A stretch of DNA of 64,000 nucleotides from contig NC_065426.1 in the NCBI RefSeq assembly GCF_024362695.1, forward strand, positions 10,508,236-10,572,235. The letters run 5' to 3'. How positions within the stretch are numbered: the stretch's first letter is position 1; the number at the start of each line of letters is the position of its first letter. Of this stretch, positions 51,930 through 63,985 are shown one piece after another. Both the position numbers and the translations under genes were made by a program. The DNA is from Pectinophora gossypiella. Taxonomy: Eukaryota > Arthropoda > Insecta > Lepidoptera > Gelechiidae. The notes beneath the pieces were generated by a model that made no database searches, had not been told where the DNA came from, and saw nothing but the letters and a program-made list of their open reading frames with translations.

Positions 51930-54500
51930 ATACCTACATAAACATATTATTATTATATGGCTGGAAAGTATTTTTAAGAAAACCTCTTCGCAATTAGAAC
52001 CTACTTCGAGTTCAATAAGCTTCGGTAGATCTATTCCATACATAGACCTATTGCGCAATGCTACAAAAACAACTAGAAATTGGAGAAAAATAAAAATTCT
52101 TTGAAGCTCCTACCTTTTCTTGATATCAAAGCTAAACTTAAGTGAAAAACTGTTAAGCGATAAAACGGCATCTAAACAACTTATAATCATTAACTTCAAG
52201 ACCACTTGAGTACCAATCGGTGAATGTTTCTTAAACACTTAATTAAACAATTTTGACTCGGTATTTAAACCGATTGAAGGTCACTCATTCGTCACAAATA
52301 AGTTTTCGTACGTGTATAATTAAGTTTATAGCACCACTACTAAATATAGATGTTGGATGATCATTCGCCTCTATATTATACGAATGATTATGGTAACTTA
52401 GTAAATCCACCTTGTTAGTGTATTTTAATCATATTTTATGCTTGGCTAAATATCATGGTCTAATTCCACCAAAATAGATAACTAACAAGAATAGCTGTTA
52501 CATAGGGCGAATTGGTTGTAGTGGATAAAGTATACTATAGAAATACCACCATAATCGAAACTAAATTAGTAAAATCCTACATCTCCCCAACACAATTTTA
52601 ACGTCAACATCAAGTAACCAGCAAAATATAGCAACATTGGCAACCCTGATTGCGTAACGGTCCCGAACCTGAATGTCCGCTGTTGCCAGCATCAATATTA
52701 CAATTATCTGCACAAACCGCAAATTCCACTCGGCCAGCGTGGGCGGATCCGCGGAACTGTGAAATTCCTGGCATGCGGAACTTAGGTACTCTAGTTGTTT
52801 ACGTCACACCTTTTGAAAATTTTAGATGTATACTTGTTTATCTACGTATATAAAATTAGTGGTTTAGAAATATAAAATACGATGACATCAAGATTTTGTT
52901 TCAGTCATCATTATTATTTTTTGAAGTATCAAAATTATTTTATAAGTTTTCAGTGTACCTTTAAAAATCATGAAATTGTTATCTGTCCGTGGTGGGTGAT
53001 AATTAACATCACTAAATGTCCTTTTGGGGGTGTTTCATTGTAGATTTGCCGCACATGACATTAAGTACTTGGTCAGACAACCTGAATGTCCCTTCACTTA
53101 TAAAGTTATAAATTACCTACTTTACTATATCTTGATTAGTGTATCCGAGCTTATAATTATAGCTTACTTCCTCTTTATGCAACGCATAATAAATCACAAG
53201 ACTGCCCCATGGGTGATCATTATTAAACTTTTGTTCAAAATCTCGGTTTTAACTTTATTCACCTTTGCTCCTCCTCTAGCCTCAAGCTAACGCATTCTTT
53301 GATCTCACTTTGAAATCATATCAATAATCGATTGAAAACCGATTGACACTTGATAAACACCTACAAATTATGCCAATGCGTCCCTTCTTACATAAGGTGG
53401 CATTCAAGAAAACTACATCACCACACCTTTGCAGTTTGACGTCAAGAGTGGTGTAATGTGATTTTTATTTGCATAAGAAAGAAGATGCGACGCCCACAAG
53501 CTTTCCACTCGTTCCTATGTTTAAGTACTATTATAATGAAGGGGAAAGTCTGTCGGCATGTGTTAGTGTTACTCAATAAGGTATTGCTCGTATGGGATCA
53601 ATATATGGTAAATCATAGACAAAAGAAGACGAGAATACTCCTTAAAATGGTTGCAGTTGCAATTGTATATTTTTTGCAAATATAATGCATATAAAACATC
53701 CCACATTTTTTATTTATTTTCGTTTTTTTGCTAAATTCATACAAAATGTTGTGAAGTGTCGCGTCGGTAACATAGAGCAACACGGGCCTCCGGCAGCGTC
53801 TGAGTTCTAATCTCTACATTTTCTAAATTCTTTTGCATCCTTAATAGTTTTTTATTTCTTCTACGTGACCACAAACAATATTTTTCCTCGTCACAAGATA
53901 ACTCGCAACACACTTTCCTTCACAGAATTACGTCAGTCAGAAAAAAACCGCCTCCTTTGATCGAGGTAACGTACTTGCCTTGCCTTATGCAGCTCGATAA
54001 AAGGTCGATGCACATAATAACTGGGCGTACGGAATGAAGTGAAAAAGTGAGGATAAAAAAAAGAAACGATAAAATGACAAAATAGACGGTTGACATAAAT
54101 ACATACCTAATCTCATGGCCGTTATAACAAGAGGTGAGCACAGATAAAATTCGTCAATAGATCGCCCATAACAGATCAAGATCATAGTTCATCACATTGT
54201 AGAAGAGATTAAAATATTAAACAGTATAGGTTTTCACGATACGCCTGTGACGATAACGTCGCCATATATTGAAAACCTCGTGAGCGTTTTATGTTTTCTA
54301 AAATCACATTTGTATTCTATGTGATATTTGTTTACAAAACCTCACAAGAGACACGGTACTTTCATTCCAGGTAAAACATTGAGAAATAGAGGTTTTGTTG
54401 AAGAAAACTGTATCAGAAAGGCGTTTACATGGTGTTCAGTATAAGGCGACGATAAGCAGCTGAGCGTACTGTTTGTAATACCCATAAAACTTAAACGTGG
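51930..54500. other. Non-coding stretch, few recognisable repeats
   Basis: No convincing exon. A piece of the GCCGCAGATGGCATTAA-type repeat is at 53030-53075 (TTGTAGATTTGCCGCACATG, ACATTAAGTACTTGGTC). A GC-richer segment lies at 52640-52790 and is unassigned. Confidence 0.35.
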
Positions 54501-54628
54501 CTTATCTTCCAGATCCTTAAATTAATCAATGTTTCAACCGCAATCCATTCCGTGCCGTGAATCGACCGCAGAATAGACCAATAGTGTGAGTCAAACAACG
54601 ACCAACTCATACAATGCCAACTTGTCAT

Positions 54629-54754
54629 TCATCGACCATTTGAAATCGTGACCGCGTTCAGACCTTCTGTCTGCACTTGTCGTTTTCCTCTCAGGTGTTT
54701 TCCACTCGTTGTAGTTACGAGTAGTTCACGTGAGTCGGTGACCTTACTCGCCAT
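54629..54754 (-). CDS. Small unassigned ORF (41 codons)
   Basis: ATG at 54754 opens MASKVTDSRELLVTTTSGKH, followed by LRGKRQVQTEGLNAVTISNG and R before a TGA. It lies in a GC-richer, apparently single-copy patch (54530-54780). I do not recognise it. It could be a chance ORF, a uORF or an exon; no good splice donor is present inside it. Confidence 0.15.
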   Translation of the reverse strand: MASKVTDSRELLVTTTSGKHLRGKRQVQTEGLNAVTISNGR

Positions 54755-54794
54755 CGTAAGAACCCTCTGAGGAGAATGATGTTATATTATGTTT

Positions 54795-54925
54795 AAGGGG
54801 TTAAAAGGCCACATTGAAGCAATTCATCTAAAAAGCACAATGCCAACAAATGTCAAAAAAGCAGTATTGCTTTTTTAGATGAATTGCTTTGATGTGGTCT
54901 ATTTAACATTTTAAGTTTAACCCCC
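54795..54925. mobile_element. Palindromic AAGCAATTCATCTA MITE, shortened
   Basis: GGGGTTAAAAGGCCACATTG, AAGCAATTCATCTAAAAAGC ... GCTTTTTTAGATGAATTGCT, TTGATGTGG, then TTTAACATTTTAAGTTTAAC, CCCC. The centre is deleted relative to 46725-46883. Confidence 0.7.
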
Positions 54926-55319
54926 TGATCTCTGCAATAAGGGCTACATCCCAAACGCAAATTGGACAGTATATGTCTTGGAAATCATCGATATTTATTA
55001 TTCTCTAAAATTATAAACGCCATATTTGCGTAAAGGTGTTTACGTTTTATGGCCGAGTGTTACTTTGACATGTGCACATTATTCATACGGTATTAATAGT
55101 CGTTCTTGTCTATTCAATGCATTTAATCACTAACGAGCATTTACTTGCAAACTTTGTGCGTGTTATGTAGATGTATATCAACTATTAAGTATGTTTGAAT
55201 AATATCGTAATTATTATAATCATGCGTAATACGTACGCGTAAACTTATGCACGTTGCATTAGTTTGTCTAAGACAAAAGATGAAACGCAGTTTTTTTTAA
55301 ATTAATCTATAAACAATTC

Positions 55320-55455
55320 TCTTTGTAATATGGAAGTCTTCAAGGCTAGAGTGAATAGGCATTTGCTAGGTAAGCCTCGACCACCCTAGACCACATCGTC
55401 ACTTACCATCAGGTGACATTGTGGACAAACGCGAGCCTATATTATTAAAAAAAAA
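55320..55455 (+). pseudogene. CR1-like LINE 3' end
   Basis: The frame MEVFKARVNRHLLGKPRPP ends in a stop, followed by CATCGTCACTTACCATCAGG, TGACATTGTGGACAAACGCG and AGCCTATATTATTAAAAAAA. The VFKxRVNxHLLG block and the ACCATCAGGTGA motif are typical of the last codons and 3' UTR of arthropod CR1/jockey-type LINEs. Confidence 0.6.
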
Positions 55456-55459
55456 TGCT

Positions 55460-58190
55460 CTTAGGTCGATACCAATACCCGATGAGCCACTTCATCATTA
55501 TGTTAAATAACATGATAACTATCGTTCTAAGTTAAAATGTATTTAAGCAACATCAGAGGTTCTCATTTGTCTCTGTACATCTGACATCATACATTGAAGC
55601 ATAATTTTACACCCGTAGCTAACAATATCTAATAAATCGCCAAGCAAGCAAAACCTTCCGTTGAACCATCTAATTGCACTTTGAATAAGTAAGAGTAGGC
55701 GACGACAAACAATGCTGCGCCTACACAAATCGCATAACTACTCTCTTCAAGGTCGGTTAAAGCTCATACATAAAACATCAAAGGACAGTGTTGCAACTAA
55801 CGCAACGGAATTCGGAATTTCGCGCGAACCAATCACGCGCTTCGGTGATGGGATAACCGAGGCTTTTGATTGGTGGGAAATTGTAGTGCGTTAATGCTGT
55901 TGGTTCATGCTAAATAGGGAATAGTTTGAATGTTCGCAGTGTTTAGTGGTTTATGTGACATCTCGATCGTCGCGATGAAGACGCTCGCAGAATAGTTGCG
56001 ACAAAATTGAGCATTGAGCAACTTAAAACGATTCAGTTTTTGTAAGTTCAGGGTATGGAGACATCAACATTATGTCAATACATTCAGCTCATCGCACATT
56101 CCTGTTTGCTGAAATGAGTGTAATTGGTAAAATATGGGATTAATGCTGCTGCTTATTATCTCGAGAAAGTCGTTCAAATACTGATTATTATCTCTTCAAC
56201 GTGATGGCATGGGATATCTATATGGGATGGACTTCTAGTTCTGTGTTTAATCCGTCTTGACGTAATTCCCTGGCGAATGATTATGGCGTATTCTAACACT
56301 TCGTGTGTTATTAAAAAATTAACTTCTCATCAATAAAATCGAAACGCCTCGCAAGTTTATATTTCTTAAAGATTATCTGTATTATTATACATATTGTGTG
56401 AAAGCGAAAGCGGTGTATGAGGATCATAGTAAACGGAATTCCGTGGTCTCTGCCTACCCTAACGGAAAATAGGCGTGATCTTATGTATGTATGTGTATTA
56501 ATAATAATAATAATAAAAAAGTTTATGTAGGTAAAATCTACGACACACATATATATTTACAACATTAAAATATACACACATAACATTATATATTAAGCAT
56601 ATATATTATTAGCATATTAAGCTCAGTCAATATACTATAGAACAATCACCTTTCTTACGGCTTTCTCTCACCATTTCCTTTGTAAGTTATTGTTATAATA
56701 AACGAACAAAACCAAAGATACAATATGCAAGTAAGAAGTTCAATAACTTATCTCGCTTGAGAGTGAAACCTTGAAAAATGTTTTTATAACAAATCTTGTC
56801 GACAGTGTCCATTGTCGATTTTATTTATAAAACTTAAGTGCAGCAATAACATTTTAAGAATTTGAATTGTAAATTATGTTTCTTTAATTAAATGGACTTA
56901 TGTCTGGGAAGCAATGTAAGTTTGTTTTAATAAGTGTGAAGATTTGGTGAAACTGTGAAAGTATATAACGCGGAATTAGTCCGTAAAAAATATTTCAAGA
57001 TAAATAATTTACTCCTTTGCAAGAAAAGTTTACCTTCAATAGTTAAGCTCAATAATACTACACTTATCTATTATTAAAGTCTTAAATCTGATCTCGGTTA
57101 TAAGATCTCACCAGTTTGGTTTAGGGTTTACTGTTTCTTATATTTTATTGTGTTTTAAACATCATTGACCACTTTTTGGCCTTTTGAAAGGCGAAGTTTC
57201 AAAATATGTTTATTTTCAAAATATTATATTTCTCCCCACAGACTCTAATTGAACATAATTTTTTGACGTGATTTACTGTGTATTTACCTGGTATTGCATT
57301 ATATATTTTACCTTTTACAGAAGAAACCCATATGGTAAAAAAATCGCATATTTTCGCATGCCCCGGGTCAAAATAACAAGTTTACTAAACCTGTTGGCAT
57401 TAATCATAACTTGTAACCTGTAAGCAGTACCATAATTGCGTAAAGTTCCGGTTACGCATGTGACAGACCCGTTTAAAGTTAATTCAATGCCTGCTTCATA
57501 ATGACAGAAATATATGGAAAGCATACAGACAGACATTATGGACTTTGACAAATTTCATGATTTTATAAAGCCAGAGGCTGGATGCTAATTTTAGTCTAAA
57601 TTAGGATTTCAACCAAACCTTTCTTAAGTTGTTGGCAACTTAAGTTAACTAAAGGCAAACATAAGCTCAAGGGTAGTCAGAAGTATATTACGGTTACGAG
57701 ACTTAAGCTTATTTTTTGCAAAAAATTATTAACATTTTCAGGGTGCAGTGTGTACCCTACAAGCCTACAATCCGACGGGCGTGGCTGGAGGCTCTTCTGG
57801 AGTATGAGCGAGCAGATGTGCAGCCTTGAAAGAGTTGTATCTCTTGAACCGTAATAGATAACCGGTTGAAATTTTATGTGTAATTAGCATTTTGTAATTT
57901 CTTTGACAAGGGCAACTACTAACTTAGTCTTTTGTTTGCAGCCTTAACTCGAATAACTTGCACAACGCACAAGGTGTTTGGTACCAGTTTTTGCTCGGCT
58001 CATCTCAACAAATGTCACCGACTCAGCTGTTAGTGACGCAACAAGTTTGACATAGAAAGGGCAGATGGTTGCTTAACTATATCGGTGAGTCGATTATTAC
58101 AGACTGACTCAATAATTCACAGAGCTATAAGTGATAGGTGCATACATACTATATAATGGAAGAGTACCTACGCTTCTTAACCACTGGTGA
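55460..58190. other. Non-coding stretch, mostly unique
   Basis: I see no supported exon. Remnants: the GCGTGATCTTATGTATGTAT LINE tail at 56400-56495 followed by an (ATA)n run at 56497-56515. CCCGACGG-like or rRNA features are absent. Confidence 0.35.
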
Positions 58191-58204
58191 TGGTAAAAAC
58201 CACA

Positions 58205-58330
58205 GAAGGGTTATAAAGGCCACATTGAAGCAATTCATCTTCAATTTATTTTATTCTTATTCTTCATCTAAAAAATAAATATTGCTTTTTGACATTTGTC
58301 GACATCGCGCACTTATTTTATATGCTGAAC
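58205..58330. mobile_element. Palindromic AAGCAATTCATCTA MITE, interrupted
   Basis: AGGGTTATAAAGGCCACATT, GAAGCAATTCATCT, then a ~30-bp insertion (TCAATTTATTTTATTCTTAT), then TCTAAAAAATAAATATTGC, TTTTTGACATTTGTCGACAT. The right arm is missing. Confidence 0.55.
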
Positions 58331-59073
58331 TCCGAATCTTTCTAGCAACAATCTACTAAATTATTTGCACCTACAATTTATTTTGAAATTCTAAGATGGA
58401 TCTAATGGACCATGCATGGAAATTTGTTAGGAAATATTGTGCATTTTGTCTTGTAATAAATCGAAGACTTAAATCCTTTAGCAACTTCTACAATTTTAGG
58501 TTTGTAAATAGCTCAAAATATATAATTTTATTAAGTAAAAGGCAAAAACCTTCTTATTTTCCTTTATTTTGACACATTACCTTGTAAAATCCCCTTCAAG
58601 GCGCTTCACTCGTTAATTAAAAACACACGTTGTTTACTAAAATATGAATAAACATTCTAAATCAAACCCGTATTAAACTGCACACAACTTAATAAACGCT
58701 AATAAACGTGCATAAATAAACGAGCGTAAATAAACGCTAATAAAATCACAACTCAACATCGCACGGCCTTAAAATGGCCTTAGATTGCTTACATAACATC
58801 ATTGTTTGACCGGACTTCAAATAAACAACTCGAAATCCAACTTTCAACCTATTATGGACTTTATGTCTTTACAATAATACTTTAGGCTCAAGATTAAGTG
58901 TGAAAATATAAGTTGGTAGTTTACAAGAAAGGTAAATAAAGTATCCGTAAGAAGATGACCTAGTGATAATGTTTCGGGAATCGTTTTCATGTCGAAACGA
59001 AACTATAGATGGGATCTTAATTCGTTTCGCAGTAACAAAATCTTAAAATGATTGAAATTAAATGTTCACTTAC

Positions 59074-59106
59074 GTCTTTTTGAATTAAAGGCGTATGCAA
59101 TCCGAT
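59074..59106 (-). other. Candidate 33-bp micro-exon (possible 5' UTR exon)
   Basis: On the minus strand a strong acceptor (CATTTTCTTTTTCAG) is followed 33 bp later by an ideal donor (AAAGAC|GTAAGTGA). There is no ATG inside, and one frame is open. It could be an upstream non-coding exon of the DOMON gene, whose first coding exon seems to have its own acceptor at 28805, but the 30-kb distance makes this only a hypothesis. Confidence 0.3.
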
Positions 59107-59616
59107 CTGAAAAAGAAAATGATAGAATAAATATTGATAAAGAAATAAAATATTAAACAATTAATATTAGTTTGTTAAAATAAATTATGATGAAAATAAA
59201 AAGCACAATCGTGGCGGCGTGTAAAACTTACACAATAATGCATAGTAATATTAGTACTTCTATTCACCAATAGGTGGCGCGCAACCAATGTTTGCCATAT
59301 TGTATTGACATGCCAATAATTAAACTTATGACGAAATGTCGCACGCACAATCGTAACCCTCAATCTAGCTTATTACTGGTCTTATTAAAACACACAAACA
59401 AAAGAGTAAGAAGCAATTTTGAATGTGGGTTGGCTACTAACAGGTATTTTCATTGTGCCGTAGATTTACATACGTTTCGCAACTTACACCCAGTGCGTAT
59501 CGTTGCAACATTAACTAGTGGCACAGGTTATTCGGCCTCGTTCGATGTGAAAAAAATGAATCAAGCAAAAGGACAGGTTAAAAATTTAGAAATATAAATA
59601 GGAAATTCAAAAAGAA

Positions 59617-59689
59617 TGCCCCGGGTGAGGATCGAACTCACGACCTTAAGATTATGAGACTTACGCGCTGCCTACTGCGCTACCGAGGC
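59617..59689 (-). tRNA. tRNA-Met (CAT), elongator type
   Basis: This is a 73-nt cloverleaf: acceptor GCCTCGG/CCGGGGC, anticodon loop CTCATAA, T arm GTGAGTTCGATCCTCAC. The T-stem and acceptor sequence fit elongator rather than initiator tRNA-Met. A T-rich stretch follows on the minus strand. Confidence 0.95.
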
Positions 59690-59699
59690 CGGTGGTGAG

Positions 59700-60460
59700 T
59701 CTGACGAAATAGGTCACCACATGTTGGTATAATTGTTTACATATAATTTAATATAAGTTCAAAAATAATTCTAAAGTATTCAATTTATAATCGTAATTTT
59801 CGTAAAAAATAATCTCTACAGGTAATTGAGTTTTCGCCTGAATTGGTTTGATTCATGTTTCTAATAATTAATTATTATAATCTAGGCAGAATACAAGTAG
59901 TATCTAGGTGGTATCTACTCTAGTTAAGCTCATTCATTAAAACAAAACAAGCGCGAAAATAGTAAAACAAATATGGCCGTTTAGAAATAGTACAAACATA
60001 ACAATCAAACTAAGAATAAATAGTAACCGATTCACACTGGCAAGTAGGTAGGGTAGGTACATAATAATTGAGAGAAAGTAGTGTTTCGACGCTTCGTGTG
60101 TTATAAACTGCTATAGTATACGTAGGTGTAACACTCACTATGTAATGTGTCTAACAAAACAATAACATCTAACAACTTAACAAGTGAGGAAAATTGTGTA
60201 GTAGGTATTTCTCTGAGGTATTTTTTATTATTTTTATTTTTTTTTATATACCTGGCTGAATGGCATTTTCTTTGCTAAAAATAAGAAAGGGGTTACGGCG
60301 GGAAATCGTTTAAATAATTGTCTATTTGACAGTTGTAACAATAAAGTATAAAAATGTCGGATTTGGTAGTTTATCAAACATGGACAAAGCAAACATTTTA
60401 TGTTATACAGCCTATAAGAATAGGGTATTTGAATAGGTCAAATATAAATTACAAAATGCT
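59700..60460. other. AT-rich stretch without gene
   Basis: Nothing recognised apart from homopolymer runs near 60235-60250. Confidence 0.4.
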
Positions 60461-60469
60461 AATGTAAAA

Positions 60470-60680
60470 ATAGAAGCCAGTCTAAAATGATTAAAAATCA
60501 ATCTCATTTTACTGTTTGACTTATTTTTAAATTTTATTTAAGAATTAAGCAATAATGAGTCATTTGACCGCTTTTATTGATGACGTCACAAAAAAGTATT
60601 TGCATACAAAATCCGAAGAAAACTTTAGTTTTGACGTTTCGTAAAAAGTATCTCATTTGACTAGGTAGTTAGGTAGCCTA
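60470..60680 (+). mobile_element. MITE copy (TCTCATTTTACTGTTTGACT family)
   Basis: AAGCCAGTCTAAAATGATTA, AATCTCATTTTACTGTTTGA, CTTTTATTGATGACGTCACA, TTGACGTTTCGTAAAAAGTA, TCTCATTTGACTAGG. It is inverted with respect to 61040-61570. Confidence 0.65.
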
Positions 60681-61035
60681 TTAATTTTATTATTAGTTTA
60701 TAAAACATAACCATTAGGCGGACGACACATAGGTACCTAAAGAAAATACTGACTAAACTACGTAAACTTAACAAATCGATTTCTAAAATACCTAGCATTC
60801 TATGCCTAGGTTTAGACAAGGCCTAGACTAATGGGCTCTAGATTTGGTCTAGATATATGTAAGACCTAGATTCTAGGTTCAGTATGCAGCCGTATTTAGA
60901 TGCTACCTTATAGATCGGCGTTACTAAATAGGGTATTGTTCGCATTCTTGAGACCTGTGGTAACAGTTATCTGCTAGTATTTAAGACTTTTAAGTACTGA
61001 TGTAGATATTTCTAGTGGTGAGTGGAATAGGGTAC
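60681..61035. other. Spacer between two inverted MITE copies
   Basis: Contains a short run of CTAG-rich words (CCTAGGTTTAGACAAGGCCT, AGACTAATGGGCTCTAGATT, GGTCTAGATATATG). No ORF. Confidence 0.4.
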
Positions 61036-61039
61036 TTGA

Positions 61040-61570
61040 CAACCTAAATCAAATGTCAAATGAGATACTTTTTACGAAACGTGACAACGGAACTTTTCTT
61101 TGGATAATCATCATCATCACCAGCCCATTAACGTCCCCACTGCTGGGGCACGGGCCTTCCCTATGGATGGATAGGGAGATCGGGCCTTAAACCACCACGC
61201 GGGCCCAGTGCGGATTGGTGGTTATTAACGACTGCTAATGCAGCCGGGACCAACGGCTTAACGTGCCTTCCGAAGCACGGAGGAGCTCGAGATGAAAACT
61301 TTTTTTTTGTGGTCACCCATCCTATGACCGGCTTTTGCGAAAGTTGCTTAACTTCAACAATCGCAGACCGAGCGCGTTTACCGCTGCGCCACCGATTTAT
61401 ATTATATTATCCTCTTTGGATAATACCATCTACCAAATACCATCCTGTGACGTCATCAATAAAAGCGCTCAAACGTCGTACTTATTGTTACTTAATTCAT
61501 AATTAAAATTCGAAAATAAGTCAGAAAGTAAAATGAGATTGATTTTACAACATCATAGATTGGCTTCTAT
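61040..61570 (-). mobile_element. MITE copy interrupted by a SINE
   Basis: Left part TCAAATGAGATACTTTTTAC, GAAACGTGACAACGG; right part TGTGACGTCATCAATAAAAG, AGTAAAATGAGATTGATTTT and ATTGGCTTCTATTTCTAG. Together they match 60470-60680 in reverse. A family B SINE (61109-61412) separates them. Confidence 0.75.
61109..61412 (-). mobile_element. SINE family B with exact 12-bp target-site duplication
   Basis: TCTTTGGATAAT occurs at 61097-61108 and again at 61413-61424, directly flanking the element. The body is complete from the TGATGA tail (CATCATCACCAGCCCATTAA on the plus strand) to the tRNA-like head (GCGCGTTTACCGCTGCGCCA), with about 18 AT-rich bases after the head. A clear LINE-driven insertion. 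Confidence 0.92.
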
Positions 61571-61769
61571 TTCTAGATTGGCATTTTATAATTTATCTTT
61601 GATCCATGTCAAATACTCAACTTGGGACCTTCCAGGCTACATTCTCCAAAAACAATACAGATGGCGTTGTACAGATTTAATGTGATAATTACCTATTTTC
61701 TCATTGCTCGGGTACATACTAAGTTATTCAAAAATATAATGTAATGGCAGAATCATACATGAAAACAAT

Positions 61770-62092
61770 GGCGCTAATTCCTTTAAACACCATCTAATTT
61801 TATTTTAAGTTATACCTGTCATTTAAAAAAAGAAAAGAAAAGGATATGGACGGATGATTGAGAACTCTAATTTTAGGAAGAATGAGTAAATGAATGAATA
61901 ACCCGGGCGAATCAAAAAGGTATCTCGCTGGTGTGCAAACCGATTGACGTGTGCTGTCAACTTAATTCTGTCGGGTTATTAGCCAATGCAATTTTTTTAT
62001 ACGGTTGTTTTAGATTTTTGTTTAAAATTGATGTGTGTTCCATTTTTATGCTTGTCGATTACGCGTCCCTTTCCTTTTCGGCGGTCTTACCG
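61770..62092 (+). mobile_element. MITE (CCCCGATTCCTG family), 3'-truncated
   Basis: GCGCTAATTCCTTTAAACAC, ATTTTATTTTAAGTTATACC, AATGAATAACCCGGGCGAAT, CTTAATTCTGTCGGGTTATT ... CCCTTTCCTTTTCGGCGG, where it stops before the terminal repeat. Confidence 0.65.
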
Positions 62093-62449
62093 GCATGTCC
62101 TTCAAGTGTTCATCATCATCAATTTAAGAGCCACGCTCTTGTCGGTGCAGCATTTCTGTAAAATACTCTAAATGCTACTTTCCTTCAAGTGTTGCCAGAG
62201 GATAAAATACAAAGTTGTAAACTGCTGATAACCAGTTCGGCCAGCTAAACGCTCTCATCACCTGCCTGCGTCATCAGTTTTTGTAGCCTCCAGCCAAATC
62301 GGCGACCATTATGATGATTTGACGCCTACAGCTCTTGGATACCGTGTGCAACGAAATTATAACATTTAGAAATAAGAATAAAATCGAAGCAAATGGGGTT
62401 CCAGTTTCTGCTTATCGCGGTACGAAATAGGTGTGAGTTTATGTATGTG

Positions 62450-63735
62450 ATCAGACTTATTAAATATGCAGCCACTTTTAAACAAAGCCCTAAAGATGAC
62501 GTACAGAATGATGACAGCTATACATTCCTCGGAATAACAGAAAGAACTTGGGAACCAGTGATGTCCTTCCCTTGAATGTTCTCAAAGTGGGACTGTTCCC
62601 GTTGTAAATAAGTACTCTTTAATAGTACCATATAGTACGGTTACTGCCTGCTTTTCTTTTTCAAATTGTTATTTCTTGTGTTAGCGATTGCGTAAATCTG
62701 ATCTTTTGAGGGATATAGAAATAACACGGGATATTTTAAATATCTTTACTCCTTAATTTTAACAAAATCCTCTAACCCGACCGACATCGCACCATCGACT
62801 CCCCTTTCTTACTTTTTAAAACTGCCTGCCTTACATCCCATTCATTAACCATCCTCCTTTCATACCATAAACAATCAAATATTAAAAAGAAATGGTGCGA
62901 GGGTGGCGCCATCCCGCGGTTTTTTGGCGCGAAGGAACATTAAGCAGTTGTCATTTAGCGGAGAAAGGCGCGCTGGAGAAAAAATAATAACAACAGGGAG
63001 TTTAACGGAGATTACTTTGTTAACGCGAGTAGGTACTAGAGTGAATTAGATAAAGTATTTTATCTGGTAAAGGGGCTTTTTTTTCACTTGTACTCTGGTC
63101 TTAGCTGCCTAAAGGTTAGGTTAGATAATAAAGCTCTTTTTACATAAGTTTTGCGTTTTTTTACTTGAGAACGACACACCACTGCCCGTAACCTACCCCG
63201 TAACACGTATTTAAACGGGAACCGCCGTGTGAGGCGCAGATTCCATAGCAACTTTACCAATATACCTAATTTATGTGATAGGTTGCAATTTTATCATAAT
63301 CATTCGCAATTAAATGTATTTTTTTTTATAAAAAAACCCGATCAGACTAATGTTTTAAGCTTCCCTGTGATAAAAAACATCTTAAACCTTTTTTACCAAC
63401 GTTACTTCACACAAAGACTTGAAAAAAGGCTTTAATAGGTGCCTTCAATCATTATTCCACGTTACAAATACAAGTATAATGCTGTATAGCTTGTTATACT
63501 TCATGTGAAGATGTTGTGAGGTTGTTTTTGTTAACGATTTATGCCGTGGTAAAATGTTGTTTGAAATGTCCCGCCGGGATTTGAGATATCCGTGAAATGG
63601 CAGATCAATTTTTATACTTTGTTTTTGAAGCTATGATAAAAATGCAGTAGAAACTGGACTTATCAAAAGACTTGCACCAATGAGGTATTAATTTATCTCA
63701 AGCGCAGTTTTCACTAACACAGTTGGCTCGACCAT
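62450..63735. other. Non-coding stretch near the right edge
   Basis: No supported exon. The GC-rich patch at 62893-62990 (GTGGCGCCATCCCGCGGTTT, TTTGGCGCGAAGGAACATTA) is unique and unexplained. Confidence 0.35.
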
Positions 63736-63739
63736 TTCA

Positions 63740-63985
63740 GACGGCGATACGGTTCACCACCGCGTTGGTCTAACAGAAACCTCGGTGAGGTGTGGGTACT
63801 TAGTTTATCTTGCGTTGGGATATAGTCGAGAGTATATAATGTTATCAAAAGACCAAATCATTTATTGATTTGTAGGGTCTGCGGGGCGGAAGGCAAGAGG
63901 GAAACCACTGCCCTATTTTCCCTAAAAAGTAGCATCAAAAATGCTACACCGACAAGAGCGTGGCTCTTAAATTACTGATGAGGGT
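63740..63985 (+). repeat. Two retroposon blocks
   Basis: GCGATACGGTTCACCACCGC, GTTGGTCTAACAGAAACCTC (shared with 39520-39600), then TCTGCGGGGCGGAAGGCAAG, CTATTTTCCCTAAAAAGTAG and CGACAAGAGCGTGGCTCTTA (shared with 28915-29035). Confidence 0.65.

Noticed and set aside
59274..59597. 107-codon plus-strand ORF
   Set aside because: No recognisable domain, no clear splice or promoter context, and a composition typical of chance frames. It stops just before the tRNA-Met.
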